A stretch of DNA of 64,000 bases from Carboxylicivirga litoralis (GCF_025499605.1 NZ_JAFMVC010000012.1:80987-144986), one strand, 5' to 3'; counted from the first letter of the stretch, positions 38,676 through 48,009 are shown. The notes: generated by a model from the letters alone, not told the origin. Program-made: numbers and translations.

Positions 38676-39023
38676 ACTGAAAATTTGCTTTAAGTGCCCA
38701 ATTCTCAATATTTTACGAATTTATTTTTTTAAGTCCTCTGTAAGTCCACCAAAATTGGCCAAAAAATGTCCGTTTCAAATGCGTTTTAATGAACTCATTT
38801 CCCTTCAAAAGTAGCAAAAAGGAACCGAACCTAAAAATGGATTAATGTCAAGTATATTATGAGATAAATTCGAAGTCGATTGTGAATAATAATCTGTTCA
38901 TGAAATTTATTACAGGTGGTGGTTTTGTAGATAAGTACTATGTTATCACTACTATTTAGAAATAAAGCTTTCTTTCATTTTTGAAGTATAGTGTTTAATC
39001 GGGAAAAAATGTCAGCTAAAGTG
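38676..39023. other. Gene-free left end of the integrated element
   Basis: No gene was found. It is AT-rich DNA between the left att copy and the regulatory region of the first heat-shock gene. Confidence 0.5.
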
Positions 39024-39066
39024 GTCATAATGACACTGGTACGTTATTGATTTATGTCAAAATGAC
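39024..39066 (+). promoter_or_regulatory. Paired GTCA-N3-TGAC palindromes upstream of the heat-shock operon
   Basis: GTCATAATGAC (39024-39034) and GTCAAAATGAC (39056-39066) are nearly identical 11-mers spaced 32 bp apart, about three helical turns. They lie about 90-130 bp upstream of a sigma-54-like element, the usual distance for an activator site. The regulator is not in the element. Confidence 0.45.
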
Positions 39067-39155
39067 TCTTGGGTAAATACTGCTTTATATACCACAAAAT
39101 CTATTTATTTGAAAATCAATAAAAAATAATTCTTAATGGATAAAGGCCTCAAAAT

Positions 39156-39171
39156 TGGCATTTAGTTTGAA
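39156..39171 (+). promoter_or_regulatory. Sigma-54-like promoter of the hsp20-degP operon
   Basis: TGGCAT, five bases, then TTGAA resembles the sigma-54 consensus TGGCAC-N5-TTGCW. The invariant GC of the -12 element reads GA, so the match is imperfect. It lies 57 bases upstream of the first start codon, and no clear TAnnTTTG element was seen here. Confidence 0.35.
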
Positions 39172-39228
39172 AAAGATTAGGTGTAAGTAATTAAAATTTG
39201 TTGAACTAAATTTTTGGAGGATAAAGTT

Positions 39229-39681
39229 ATGACACTTGCAAAATTATCAAACAACTGGTTTCCATCAGCCCCTTCAATCTTCGATAGATTTTTTGATGGC
39301 GAATTGATGGATTGGAATAGAACTAACTATTCAAGCACAGACACTACCTTACCAGCAGTTAATGTTAAAGAAAACGACAATGAGTTTTTAATCGATGTTG
39401 CTGCACCAGGTTTAACCAAAGAAGATTTCAAAGTAAACTATGACAATGGTCGTTTGACTATTTCATCAGAAAAGAAAAGTGAAGTAGAAGAAAAAGATGG
39501 TGAAAAAGTAACTCGTCGTGAATTCAGCTACCAGTCTTTCCAACGCTCATTTACAGTTTCTGAAAATGTAGTGGATGCTGAAAAAATAGGAGCCAATTAC
39601 GAAAATGGAATCCTTCATATTTCACTTCCTAAACGCGAAGAGGTTAAACCAAAACCTGCAAAACAAATCGAAATTATGTAA
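39229..39681 (+). CDS. Small heat-shock protein (Hsp20/alpha-crystallin)
   Basis: A 150-residue Hsp20 starting at MTLAKLSNNWFPSAP; GGAGG lies 9 bases before this ATG, deciding against the upstream start at 39214. The alpha-crystallin domain covers about residues 42-140 (PAVNVKENDNEFLIDVAAPG, FKVNYDNGRLTISSE, SFTVSENVVDAEKIGANYENGILHISLPK) and the tail carries KQIEIM (I-x-I-like anchor). It is an ATP-independent holdase. First gene of the element's stress operon. Confidence 0.95.
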   Translation: MTLAKLSNNWFPSAPSIFDRFFDGELMDWNRTNYSSTDTTLPAVNVKENDNEFLIDVAAPGLTKEDFKVNYDNGRLTISSEKKSEVEEKDGEKVTRREFSYQSFQRSFTVSENVVDAEKIGANYENGILHISLPKREEVKPKPAKQIEIM

Positions 39682-39736
39682 TTGACTATGGGCAGTTTCT
39701 ACTGCCCTTATTTTCGAATTCTCTAAATATCTTGTT

Positions 39737-40045
39737 ATGAAAAGGATAGTTTTATCACTATTTGTTCTGGCAATGGTATTTGCCGGATGTGAAAAAGTAG
39801 AAGACCAAATGGAAGAACTAAAAGTTGATTCAGCAAAGAAGAGTGAGTCTTCTGAAAAGATTGTTGAAACCAATGAAATTACTAAGGTTCCGCTAGCACC
39901 TAATAGTGATTCTGTTTATATGTACCCATTTTTCAACTCAAAGATAGATTCAACTTTTAATCTATTTACTCCATTTCAATATTGGCATAACATTCCAGTC
40001 TTACAGCCTGATTCATCAAAATTAGGAAAGAACGATGGAGAATAG
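39737..40045 (+). CDS. Small lipoprotein of unknown function
   Basis: A 102-residue lipoprotein with signal and lipobox AMVFAGC (Cys18) followed by a highly charged helix (EKVEDQMEELKVDSAKKSE) and a Pro/Phe-rich C-terminal half. No known domain is recognised. It sits between two Hsp20 genes, so it may be the envelope arm of the same stress response. Confidence 0.6.
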   Translation: MKRIVLSLFVLAMVFAGCEKVEDQMEELKVDSAKKSESSEKIVETNEITKVPLAPNSDSVYMYPFFNSKIDSTFNLFTPFQYWHNIPVLQPDSSKLGKNDGE

Positions 40046-40103
40046 AATTAAGAGTTAGATAGTAAGTTGTATCCCTTGATATTAATTTTATAAAGTAATT
40101 ATC

Positions 40104-40613
40104 ATGAAAACGATTATGTGTACAAATACAATACCTTGGTTCAGCCCATTATTTGAGTTTAGTTTATTTGAACCAATACTTGAATATAGTAGTCTGCAAA
40201 CAGAAAGTATATCGGAAACTCCATTTGCTTATAACTATAGTTATACATTGCCAGATTTTAGAAAAAAAGACTTAGTAATGAGTCTACAAAACAATGTATT
40301 AACCATCGAAGGAACAAACAAAAATAAAGGTTCATGGTGGAATAGTAATACTGGCAATAGTATAGAAAAGCACTTTGTTAAAAATATAAGATTATCAAGT
40401 GATATGAATCTTGATAATATCAATGCTTCATTCCAAAAAGGTGTTCTAAAAGTAGAGATTCCAAAAAAAGAAGAATACGTAAGCTATAGGGAAATTCCGG
40501 TATTTGGCGATTCAAGTAATGCTACAGTGTTGGAAGAAAAAAACAATAAACCAAAAAATATACTTAACGAGATAAAGCTTCGTATTAACAACTTATTCAA
40601 GAATACAGCATAA
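40104..40613 (+). CDS. Divergent Hsp20-like protein
   Basis: A 169-residue protein with a divergent alpha-crystallin domain at about residues 40-130: YTLPDFRKKDLVMSLQNNVL near the start of the domain and SSDMNLDNINASFQKGVLKVEIPK at its end. The last 40 residues are Asn/Lys-rich and basic. It is more distant from canonical Hsp20 than the first gene of the operon. It ends just before an AAGGAG ribosome-binding site for the next gene. Confidence 0.75.
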   Translation: MKTIMCTNTIPWFSPLFEFSLFEPILEYSSLQTESISETPFAYNYSYTLPDFRKKDLVMSLQNNVLTIEGTNKNKGSWWNSNTGNSIEKHFVKNIRLSSDMNLDNINASFQKGVLKVEIPKKEEYVSYREIPVFGDSSNATVLEEKNNKPKNILNEIKLRINNLFKNTA

Positions 40614-40624
40614 GGAGAAGCAAA

Positions 40625-41095
40625 TTGTTTAAATGGATAAATCTTGATTTAATGGAAGTTTTAAATAAAGAAACGTTCAGGTGTAATCACCAATTAAGAA
40701 ATAACCATGCTTACACTTCAACAGAAAAATGTAACAATCAGAATGTAGAATTTAAATATGAGGAAAAGCAAGGGCGGACTTGTGTTTTTATAAGTTCGGC
40801 TTTGCTAAAGGAGAATAATTATAGGTTAAATATAAAGGGGGCTTGTTTATCTCTAATCATTTATGAGAGAAGAGAAATTGTAAAACCCAGGTACTTCAGG
40901 TTACTTGATAAAACGATTAATGAAAAATCAACTTACGACAGGCTTAAAAGCTTTAAGTATAAGTTGGCACAGGATAATTATGTAATTAGTAATGTTTTAT
41001 GGGATAAAGAAATGATGAGACTTGAAGTGGTTTTACAAACGGATGAAGTTAATGAGCGGAATTGTAGTCGCATAAAGGATTGTGATGTACTTTAA
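40625..41095 (+). CDS. Possible third, strongly diverged Hsp20-fold protein
   Basis: 156 residues if translation starts at TTG 40625, which has AAGGAG 7 bases upstream; an ATG at 40652 is the alternative. The pattern of the C-terminal two thirds (LKENNYRLNIKGACLSLIIYE, then a long helix, YDRLKSFKYKLAQDNYVISNVLWDKEMMRLEVVLQ) follows the strand order of an alpha-crystallin domain, but key residues are lost. It could equally be an unrelated protein. It is rich in Lys, Asn and Cys (5 Cys). Confidence 0.5.
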   Translation: MFKWINLDLMEVLNKETFRCNHQLRNNHAYTSTEKCNNQNVEFKYEEKQGRTCVFISSALLKENNYRLNIKGACLSLIIYERREIVKPRYFRLLDKTINEKSTYDRLKSFKYKLAQDNYVISNVLWDKEMMRLEVVLQTDEVNERNCSRIKDCDVL

Positions 41096-41183
41096 CATTT
41101 TCTTAACTGAGTTTAACCAGTCTTTAACCAAAACAATTTGTCATAGAAATTAATTTTGTATTAAACAATAAAATATAGCAACA

Positions 41184-42704
41184 ATGAAAAGGTTTGGCTC
41201 ATTGCTATTGGTGTCTGTTGTAAGCAGTGCCCTTACAATTAGTACGTTTCTTTTTATAAATAGCAATAATAATAAAACAGTAAAGATTGAACATATATCG
41301 GGCACTCCAGTTGTAGGAGCTACATATACCGTTAATAAAAGTGGAGAAATAGTTCCTCTTGAGTTTACGGAAGTAGCAAAAAAAGTAATGCCTGCGGTTG
41401 TTCATATAAAATCTACACAGGTTCAGAATGTTAAAAACTACAACTATCGTCATCAATCCGACCCGTTTAGGGATTTTTTTCAAGATGACATGTTTAAACG
41501 CTTTTTTGGTCCGGAATTTAAGTTTGAATCCCCTCAGCCACAACAAAGAGGTCCGCAAGCAAGAGTAGGCAGCGGTTCAGGTGTAATCATTAATACAGAT
41601 GGTTATATTGTAACTAATAACCATGTTATTGCCAATGCTGATGATATTGAGGTAACTTTGGATGATAACCGAGTTTTTAAAGCTAAAGTAGTTGGAACAG
41701 ACCCGTCTACAGACTTGGCTCTGTTGCAGATAAAAGAAAAGGGATTACCTTATTTGCCATTAGTAAATTCGGATGAAGTAGAGGTTGGAGAATGGGTATT
41801 AGCTGTTGGAAATCCCTTCAATCTAAATTCAACAGTGACGGCAGGAATCGTAAGTGCTACCGGACGCAATATAAATATTTTAAGAGACCAAAGTGCGATT
41901 GAATCCTTCATTCAGACAGATGCTGCTATTAATCCCGGAAACAGCGGTGGAGCTTTGGTTAACCTTCAGGGTGGATTAATTGGAATTAACACTGCTATTG
42001 CGAGCCCAACAGGTGCTTATGCCGGATATGGCTTTGCCGTTCCTGCTAATATAGTTTCAAAAGTTATTGAAGACCTCCTTAAATATGGAATGGTTCAAAG
42101 AGGTTATTTGGGCTTAATGATTCGAAGCGTTGACGGGAATCTTGCAAAAGAAAAAGACCTTAAAGTTACTGAAGGTGTTTATGTGGACAGTATTGCCAGC
42201 CATAGTGCTGCCGGAGAAGCCGGAATTGAGGTTGGAGATGTCATACTTAAAGTAAATGATGTTGAAGTAGCTGCATCTGCTAAACTATTAGAAGTTATAG
42301 GTAGGCATCATCCGGGAGACAAAGTAGCACTAGTAGTAAACCGTTATGGAAAAGAGTTGGAGTATCTGGTGACACTCCGAAATCAGGAAGGAAAAACCAA
42401 ATTATACGAAAGAGGAACTAAGGAAATATTAGATATATTAGGTGTTGAGTTGGAAGAAATTGACAAGTCAACTGCTAAAAAACTTGATATTAACGGAGGA
42501 ATCAGAATAACTAAGTTGTTCACAGGTAAATTAAAACGACATACAGATGTAAAAGTTGGTTTTATTATTACTAAGGTGGATGGAAAGCTTTATAAAACAG
42601 TTGATGATCTAGTAAACTACCTGCAAGATAAAAAAGGCGGTGTTATGCTGGAAGGTATTTATGAGGATTATCCTGGTAACTATTATTACGCATTTGGATT
42701 ATAA
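41184..42704 (+). CDS. HtrA/DegP-family periplasmic serine protease
   Basis: A 506-residue DegP-like protease with an N-terminal signal/anchor helix (about residues 4-24). The catalytic triad is His147 (TNNHVI), Asp177 (TDLALL) and Ser254 (GNSGGA). A first PDZ domain (about 295-395, GYLGLMIRSV) and a shorter second PDZ-like region (about 410-500) follow. It degrades or refolds damaged envelope proteins. Placement directly after small heat-shock genes gives a cytoplasm-plus-periplasm protein-quality set in one operon. Confidence 0.95.
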   Translation: MKRFGSLLLVSVVSSALTISTFLFINSNNNKTVKIEHISGTPVVGATYTVNKSGEIVPLEFTEVAKKVMPAVVHIKSTQVQNVKNYNYRHQSDPFRDFFQDDMFKRFFGPEFKFESPQPQQRGPQARVGSGSGVIINTDGYIVTNNHVIANADDIEVTLDDNRVFKAKVVGTDPSTDLALLQIKEKGLPYLPLVNSDEVEVGEWVLAVGNPFNLNSTVTAGIVSATGRNINILRDQSAIESFIQTDAAINPGNSGGALVNLQGGLIGINTAIASPTGAYAGYGFAVPANIVSKVIEDLLKYGMVQRGYLGLMIRSVDGNLAKEKDLKVTEGVYVDSIASHSAAGEAGIEVGDVILKVNDVEVAASAKLLEVIGRHHPGDKVALVVNRYGKELEYLVTLRNQEGKTKLYERGTKEILDILGVELEEIDKSTAKKLDINGGIRITKLFTGKLKRHTDVKVGFIITKVDGKLYKTVDDLVNYLQDKKGGVMLEGIYEDYPGNYYYAFGL

Positions 42705-42776
42705 AACCATAAAAAACAGATTAATATCTTTTTAAAACAGTAAATGTTTTGTTGAATTTTATAAAAGTATCGTTCT

Positions 42777-42977
42777 ATGTTAGATTTATGTAAGACAGTA
42801 TTGAATGGAGTTCATGAAGACAAAAGCCTCTTTAGAAAGGAATTGATTAAATCTATCTCCTGGCTTAATCAAAAAGACCAGGAAAAATTCCAAAACTGGG
42901 TACGAGAACGTTTCATAAATGAGCATGCTGATGTCATTGACGAAATATTAAACACTAAGTACCAATTTGCATCATAA
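42777..42977 (+). CDS. Small helical protein in the stress operon
   Basis: A 66-residue soluble, helix-rich protein (MLDLCKTVLNGVHEDKSLFRKELIKSISWL..., FQNWVRERFINEHADVIDEIL). No family is recognised with certainty. It follows the HtrA gene by 72 bases on the same strand and ends at a terminator, so it is probably the last gene of the hsp20-degP operon. Confidence 0.6.
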   Translation: MLDLCKTVLNGVHEDKSLFRKELIKSISWLNQKDQEKFQNWVRERFINEHADVIDEILNTKYQFAS

Positions 42978-42990
42978 ATTTTTGATTTGA

Positions 42991-43023
42991 AGCATGCATA
43001 GGTCTATTCTGTGCATGCTTTTA
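42991..43023 (+). terminator. Terminator between the two operons of the element
   Basis: An 8-bp stem (AGCATGCA / TGCATGCT) with a 13-base loop, then a T-rich tract. A second small hairpin (ATGCTC / GAGCAT, 43033-43050) follows. It separates the protease operon from the ABC operon. Confidence 0.7.
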
Positions 43024-43103
43024 TATATGTCTATGCTCTATTCTGAGCATGGATGCTTTATCGTGTTTTATTTTTTAATTATTAATGTTTTAAGGAGGAA
43101 CTC

Positions 43104-44252
43104 ATGAAAAGTCTACATTCTTATTGTAAAATTTTAATTGTATCTATTTTATTTTTTAATGTTCAGCAAAACATATTTGCTAATGATAGTAAAACAGAAA
43201 TTTTTACACCTTACACTAAGGTGTCTGTATCACCCGGAAGTACAGTAAATTATTCACTGGATATCATCAATAATAACGAACAGACAATAAACGAAAACAT
43301 AAACATTAGTAACATTCCTCGTTCGTGGAATTATACACTTACAGCTAGTGGGATGAATATTAATAAAGTAGCTGTGTTAGGCAGCAAGAAACAAACTTTA
43401 AAACTTAAAATTGATGTTCCCTATCGTGTAAAAAAAGGTTATTATACCTTTTATGCAAAGCTTGGCAGTATAGCTTCATTGCCATTGACCATTAATGTAA
43501 CTACAGCAGGCTCTAATGAATCAGAACTTACATGTGACCAGAAAAACATGGAAGGTACTTCAAAATCTAACTTTTCATTTAATGCCGTATTAAAGAATAA
43601 AACAGCTACTCAGCAACAATACGCATTAATGGCATCTCCACCAAGGGGATGGAGTGTAACGATTAAGCCTAATCATAAACAGGCCACTTCAACCGAGGTA
43701 GATGCCAATGGCACAAAAAATATTAATTATACCATCAAAGCACCATCAAATGTAAAAGCCGGAACTTATAAGATTCCTGTAAAAGCGGTTTCAGGTTCTA
43801 CTTCTGCAAATATGGAATTAGAGGTGGTAATTACAGGTACTTACGAAATGTCTTTTTCAACTCCAACAGGATTGTTAAGTGCAAAAATCACAGCAGGAGA
43901 TGATAAAAAGGTAGAGTTGGTAGTTAAGAATACAGGTTCTACAAAATTGGAGAATATAGAACTATCGGCATCTAAACCGAAAAATTGGGAAGTTTCATTC
44001 GATAACAAAAAAATAGAAAGCCTGGAACCGGGAAAAACATCAACGGTTTATGCAACCATTAAAGCCGATAAAAAGGCCATTCCCGGAGACTATGTGACCA
44101 AGATTACGGCAAAAACATCAGAAGCTAATCAAAATCTATCTTTTCGAATTATGGTCAAAACACCAATGCTTATGGGTTGGTTAGGAATTTTAATCATATT
44201 AGCTTCCATAGGAGGGATAGCATTCTTAATCAAGAAATTCGGAAGGAGGTAA
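43104..44252 (+). CDS. NEW3-domain (COG1470-like) membrane-anchored protein
   Basis: A 382-residue exported protein: signal peptide to about residue 26, then three beta-sandwich NEW3/CARDB-like repeats (about 35-130, 140-235, 245-345; markers PRSWNYTL, PPRGWSVTI, PKNWEVSF, each followed by a conserved ending), and one C-terminal transmembrane helix with basic tail (MGWLGILIILASIGGIAFLIKKFGRR is the anchor). A strong Shine-Dalgarno (AAGGAGG) precedes the ATG. Such proteins commonly sit beside ABC transporters of this type and act outside the membrane. Confidence 0.82.
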   Translation: MKSLHSYCKILIVSILFFNVQQNIFANDSKTEIFTPYTKVSVSPGSTVNYSLDIINNNEQTINENINISNIPRSWNYTLTASGMNINKVAVLGSKKQTLKLKIDVPYRVKKGYYTFYAKLGSIASLPLTINVTTAGSNESELTCDQKNMEGTSKSNFSFNAVLKNKTATQQQYALMASPPRGWSVTIKPNHKQATSTEVDANGTKNINYTIKAPSNVKAGTYKIPVKAVSGSTSANMELEVVITGTYEMSFSTPTGLLSAKITAGDDKKVELVVKNTGSTKLENIELSASKPKNWEVSFDNKKIESLEPGKTSTVYATIKADKKAIPGDYVTKITAKTSEANQNLSFRIMVKTPMLMGWLGILIILASIGGIAFLIKKFGRR

Positions 44253-44254
44253 GT

Positions 44255-45220
44255 ATGGATAGTCCAGTTATACAACTAAATGGAATTTCTAAAAAGTACG
44301 GAGACTTTACTGCTGTTAATAATCTGGATTTATCCATTAACAAAGGTGAGATTTTTGGATTGCTTGGGCCAAACGGTGCAGGAAAGTCAACTACAATACT
44401 TATGCTTATGGGGCTTACAGAGCCTAGTTCGGGAAGTGTAAGTGTATGTGGAATTAATTCTACCTCAAAACCTATTGCTGTTAAAAAGAAGGTAGGGTAT
44501 TTACCAGAGGATGTAGGGTTTTATGATGATTTATCGGGTTTGGATAACCTGATATATACGGCCAGGCTGAATGGTTTCGACTATAGCACTGCCAAAGAAA
44601 AAGCTGGTGAACTGTTGGAGAGAGTTGGTCTTGGTAACGATAAAAACAAAAAAACAGGCAAGTATTCTAAAGGAATGCGCCAACGATTAGGTTTAGCTGA
44701 TGTATTGATTAAAAATCCGGAAGTCATCATATTAGATGAACCGACAACTGGCATCGACCCGAAAGGCGTAATGGAATTGCTTAGCTTAATAAAAAAACTC
44801 AGCGTAGAGCAAAATATTACAGTACTATTTTCTTCTCATAACCTTCATCAGGTTCAGCAAGTTTGCGACCGTGTAGGAATTTTTGTTAGTGGTAAGTTAT
44901 TGGCAGAAGGAAATATCAAAGAGTTATCGCAAAAGTTGTTTACACACGGTATGTACCTTATTGAACTTGCAATAGATAGCGGTGACAAATCTCCAATAGG
45001 TTCGGAAGAATTGGAAAAGCTATTAGCTCCAATAGAAGGTATACAGAAAGTATCGGCAGATAATACGCTCTTTCAAATTGAATGCTCTTCAGATATTTCT
45101 TCATCCATTGCTAAAACAGTTATTGAGGCTGATTATGAACTTAATTTCTTGAGTAAAAAAGAATATGGACTTGATGCTATTTATAACCGTTATTTTGAAG
45201 GAGGATTAAGCGATGATTAG
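44255..45220 (+). CDS. ABC transporter ATPase (first)
   Basis: A 321-residue ATPase from MDSPVIQLNGISKKYG; the start is fixed by GGAAGGAGG a few bases upstream. Walker A GPNGAGKST near residue 40, signature YSKGMRQRL near 137, Walker B VIILDEPTTGIDP and the H-loop SSHNL are all intact. The C-terminal 80 residues resemble those of ABC-2 drug or copper-processing (NosF-like) ATPases. It overlaps the permease start by 8 bases. Confidence 0.93.
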   Translation: MDSPVIQLNGISKKYGDFTAVNNLDLSINKGEIFGLLGPNGAGKSTTILMLMGLTEPSSGSVSVCGINSTSKPIAVKKKVGYLPEDVGFYDDLSGLDNLIYTARLNGFDYSTAKEKAGELLERVGLGNDKNKKTGKYSKGMRQRLGLADVLIKNPEVIILDEPTTGIDPKGVMELLSLIKKLSVEQNITVLFSSHNLHQVQQVCDRVGIFVSGKLLAEGNIKELSQKLFTHGMYLIELAIDSGDKSPIGSEELEKLLAPIEGIQKVSADNTLFQIECSSDISSSIAKTVIEADYELNFLSKKEYGLDAIYNRYFEGGLSDD

Positions 45221-46181
45221 TATAGCTACAAAGCAAACTAATCCCTTTGGGGTTATTGTAAGTAAGGAAATTTCCGACACAGTAAAAAGTTGGAAATTTA
45301 TTATCATGGTAGCATTGGTGTTGCTAACATGTATGGGGTCGCTTTATGCTGCCCTGGATGATTTTTCGGCTGCTATAAAAGGAGGAAGTGCTGATGATGA
45401 TTTCTTCTTCCTGAAGCTTTATACACATTCAAATGGTACTTTGCCTTCGTTTCTGGTATTTATCAGTTTCCTGGGGCCATTGTTAGGTATCAGCATGGGA
45501 TTTGACAGCATAAATACCGAGCAAAACAAAGGAACTTTAAGCAGATTATTGGCACAACCTATTTATCGGGACTATATATTAAATGCCAAGTTTTTAGCTG
45601 CCTTAACCATTCTAAGCTACCTTTTTATTGGGCTAAGTTTATTGGTACTTGGTTTTGGTCTTATATTTATAGGTATTCCTCCTACAACTGATGAATTGAT
45701 GAGAATCATTATTTTCTCTATTGTAAACATCATATACGTTGGCTTTTGGCTGAATCTGTCCATACTGTTTTCTGTAAAATTCAGGCAGGCAGCAACCTCT
45801 GCCCTGGCTGGGATTTCAGTATGGCTTTTCTTTACTATATTCTATAGTATGATTGTAAATCTTATTGCAAAAGGACTTGCGCCGGTAAGGTTTATTAGTG
45901 AAAATCAAATGGTCAGTTTTCAACGTTTTGTCCAAAACTTAATGCGTTTTAATCCCGGACAATTATTCAATGATGTTACAACTACTCTGTTGCGCCCTTC
46001 AGTTCGAAGTTTGGGTCCTTTAACAACAGAACAAACCATTGGAGCTATACCAAATCCTCTGCCATTAGGTCAGAGTCTTATGTTGGTTTGGCCACAAGTT
46101 GTAGCACTTATTGGAGGTACGCTGTTGTTCTTTGCTATTGCATACACCATGTTTATGCGAAGAGAAATACGTTCCAGATAG
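45213..46181 (+). CDS. ABC-2 type permease (first)
   Basis: A 322-residue membrane protein with about six transmembrane helices. The NTEQNKGTLSRLLAQPI motif (about residue 110) is typical of the NosY/ABC-2 family. A canonical AAGGAGG precedes it inside the upstream ATPase gene. It pairs with the preceding ATPase. Confidence 0.88.
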   Translation: MISIATKQTNPFGVIVSKEISDTVKSWKFIIMVALVLLTCMGSLYAALDDFSAAIKGGSADDDFFFLKLYTHSNGTLPSFLVFISFLGPLLGISMGFDSINTEQNKGTLSRLLAQPIYRDYILNAKFLAALTILSYLFIGLSLLVLGFGLIFIGIPPTTDELMRIIIFSIVNIIYVGFWLNLSILFSVKFRQAATSALAGISVWLFFTIFYSMIVNLIAKGLAPVRFISENQMVSFQRFVQNLMRFNPGQLFNDVTTTLLRPSVRSLGPLTTEQTIGAIPNPLPLGQSLMLVWPQVVALIGGTLLFFAIAYTMFMRREIRSR

Positions 46182-46248
46182 CTATTTACGAGTATAGAAC
46201 CAGATAATTAACTAATTATTTTCAATTTATAATAAATCATTCTAAACA

Positions 46249-47181
46249 ATGGACATCCATGTAAAGAATATTACCAAGACGTATGGTACACAAAAAGCCC
46301 TAGATGATTTATCATTTAAGGTGAAAACAGGTGAAATTCTTGGTTTTCTTGGTCCTAATGGAGCAGGTAAAACCACAACAATGAAGGCAATCACCTGCTA
46401 TATTACTCCCAATGGAGGAGATATTACCCTGGGAGGAAAATCAGTTCATGATGAACCCGATGAAGTAAAGAAAAGCATCGGTTACTTGCCGGAGAATAAC
46501 CCTTTGTACTTAGATATGACCATTATGGATTATCTGAATTTTATTGGCGAGTTACAAGGGGTTAGCAAAAGCAATATTAAAGCACAGGTTGAGAAAATGA
46601 TTCGAATTTGTGGGTTAGACCTTGAAAAACACAAGAAGATAGGTGAATTATCTAAAGGCTACAAACAAAGGGTTGGATTGGCACAGGCTTTAATCCACGA
46701 CCCGGAAGTGCTAATTCTTGATGAGCCTACCACAGGTTTAGACCCCAACCAGATTATTGAAATACGAAAGCTCATAAAGGAAATAGGACGTGAAAAAACC
46801 GTTATTCTGAGTTCTCATATTTTGGCGGAAGTAGAAGCAACTTGTGACAGGGTTTTAATCATCAATAAAGGTAAAATTGTAGCCGATGGTACACCGGAAT
46901 CATTACGAAAAGAAGCACAGGGAACAGAACTTCTAAAGGTGGGGCTAAGTACAACGGATCGCAATGAAGCCTATAAAGCATTGAGCAATATTGATGAAGT
47001 TGCAATGGTTTCATTTGTAGATGATAACTCATGCATTTTTGAGATTGAAAGCCATGTTGGTAAATCATCAATAGAAAGCATTTTTAAAATGTGTGTAAGT
47101 AAAGGTTGGTTTATTACTCGGTTAACACCTATTGAAAAGAACTTGGAGGATGTATTTAGAGAATTAACAAAACCTAGATAG
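46249..47181 (+). CDS. GldA-like ABC ATPase
   Basis: A 310-residue ATPase of the GldA/ABC-2 type: MDIHVKNITKTYGTQKALDDLSF, Walker A GPNGAGKTTTMKAI, signature LSKGYKQRVGLAQAL, Walker B LILDEPTTGLDPNQ, H-loop SSHIL. It is nearest to GldA ATPases among the two ATPases of the operon. It pairs with the GldF-like permease that follows. Confidence 0.9.
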   Translation: MDIHVKNITKTYGTQKALDDLSFKVKTGEILGFLGPNGAGKTTTMKAITCYITPNGGDITLGGKSVHDEPDEVKKSIGYLPENNPLYLDMTIMDYLNFIGELQGVSKSNIKAQVEKMIRICGLDLEKHKKIGELSKGYKQRVGLAQALIHDPEVLILDEPTTGLDPNQIIEIRKLIKEIGREKTVILSSHILAEVEATCDRVLIINKGKIVADGTPESLRKEAQGTELLKVGLSTTDRNEAYKALSNIDEVAMVSFVDDNSCIFEIESHVGKSSIESIFKMCVSKGWFITRLTPIEKNLEDVFRELTKPR

Positions 47182-47272
47182 TTCAAATATTATTAAATAA
47201 TGATGAAGTGTTAATACCTATTTTTTCATAAAAGTCTTGTGTATTAATACTTGAATCTTGATACTAAATATT

Positions 47273-47998
47273 ATGAAGCAAATTTGGATAATAACAAAAA
47301 GGGAGTTGAAAGGGTATTTTGATTCCTTGATGGCATATATACTCATTGTTGTGTTCCTTGGGCTAAGTGGCTTTTTTACCTGGCTCTATGGCAACAATGA
47401 TGTATTCTACATAAATAGAGCAACCATGCAACCGTTCTTTGGTATTGCATACTGGACGCTTTTTATATTTATTCCGGCATTAACCATGAAGCAAATTGCC
47501 GAAGAGTTTAAAACAGGTACTATTGAGTTGCTCTTAACCAAACCTGTATCAGATTGGCAGGTAGTTACAGGTAAATTTCTGGCAACTTTTCTGCTAATTG
47601 CAATTTCACTGGCTCTAACATTGCCATATTATATTTCTATTGCCAATATTGGACCAATAGACCATGGCTCCGTTCTGACCGGGTATTTAGGTTTACTTTT
47701 AATGAGTGCGGCATATATAAGTCTTGGTATTTTTGCCAGTAGTATAACATCTAACCAAATTGTGGCCTTTTTATTGGCTCTTATTATTGGAATTTTCTTT
47801 CAGATTCTATTTGGCATTATTTCAAGGGCATTTCCGGGGATGATTGGAGATACTTTATCATATCTCGATATGCAATATCATTATCGAAGTATTACACGAG
47901 GTGTAATTGACAGTAAAAACATCATCTATTTTGTCTCAATAATCCTTGGAGGATTAATGGCATCTGAACTGTCTCTTGTTAAACGTAACATCAACTAA
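47273..47998 (+). CDS. GldF-like ABC permease
   Basis: About 241 residues from MKQIWIITKRELKGYFDS, with six transmembrane helices. IAEEFKTGTIELLLTKPVSDWQVVTGK (about 80-105) is the signature of GldF/ABC-2 permeases. In Flavobacterium the homologues serve gliding, but no gliding-motor genes are visible here. It is followed by a GldG-like gene after 12 bases. Confidence 0.9.
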   Translation: MKQIWIITKRELKGYFDSLMAYILIVVFLGLSGFFTWLYGNNDVFYINRATMQPFFGIAYWTLFIFIPALTMKQIAEEFKTGTIELLLTKPVSDWQVVTGKFLATFLLIAISLALTLPYYISIANIGPIDHGSVLTGYLGLLLMSAAYISLGIFASSITSNQIVAFLLALIIGIFFQILFGIISRAFPGMIGDTLSYLDMQYHYRSITRGVIDSKNIIYFVSIILGGLMASELSLVKRNIN

Positions 47999-48009
47999 AA
48001 AGAAAAAAT

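Noticed and set aside
39214..39228. Upstream start of the first Hsp20 gene
   Set aside because: It would place the ribosome-binding site inside the coding sequence; 39229 is correctly spaced from GGAGG.
44177..44254. Upstream start for the first ABC ATPase
   Set aside because: It lies inside the NEW3 gene; the GGAAGGAGG site fixes the start at 44255.
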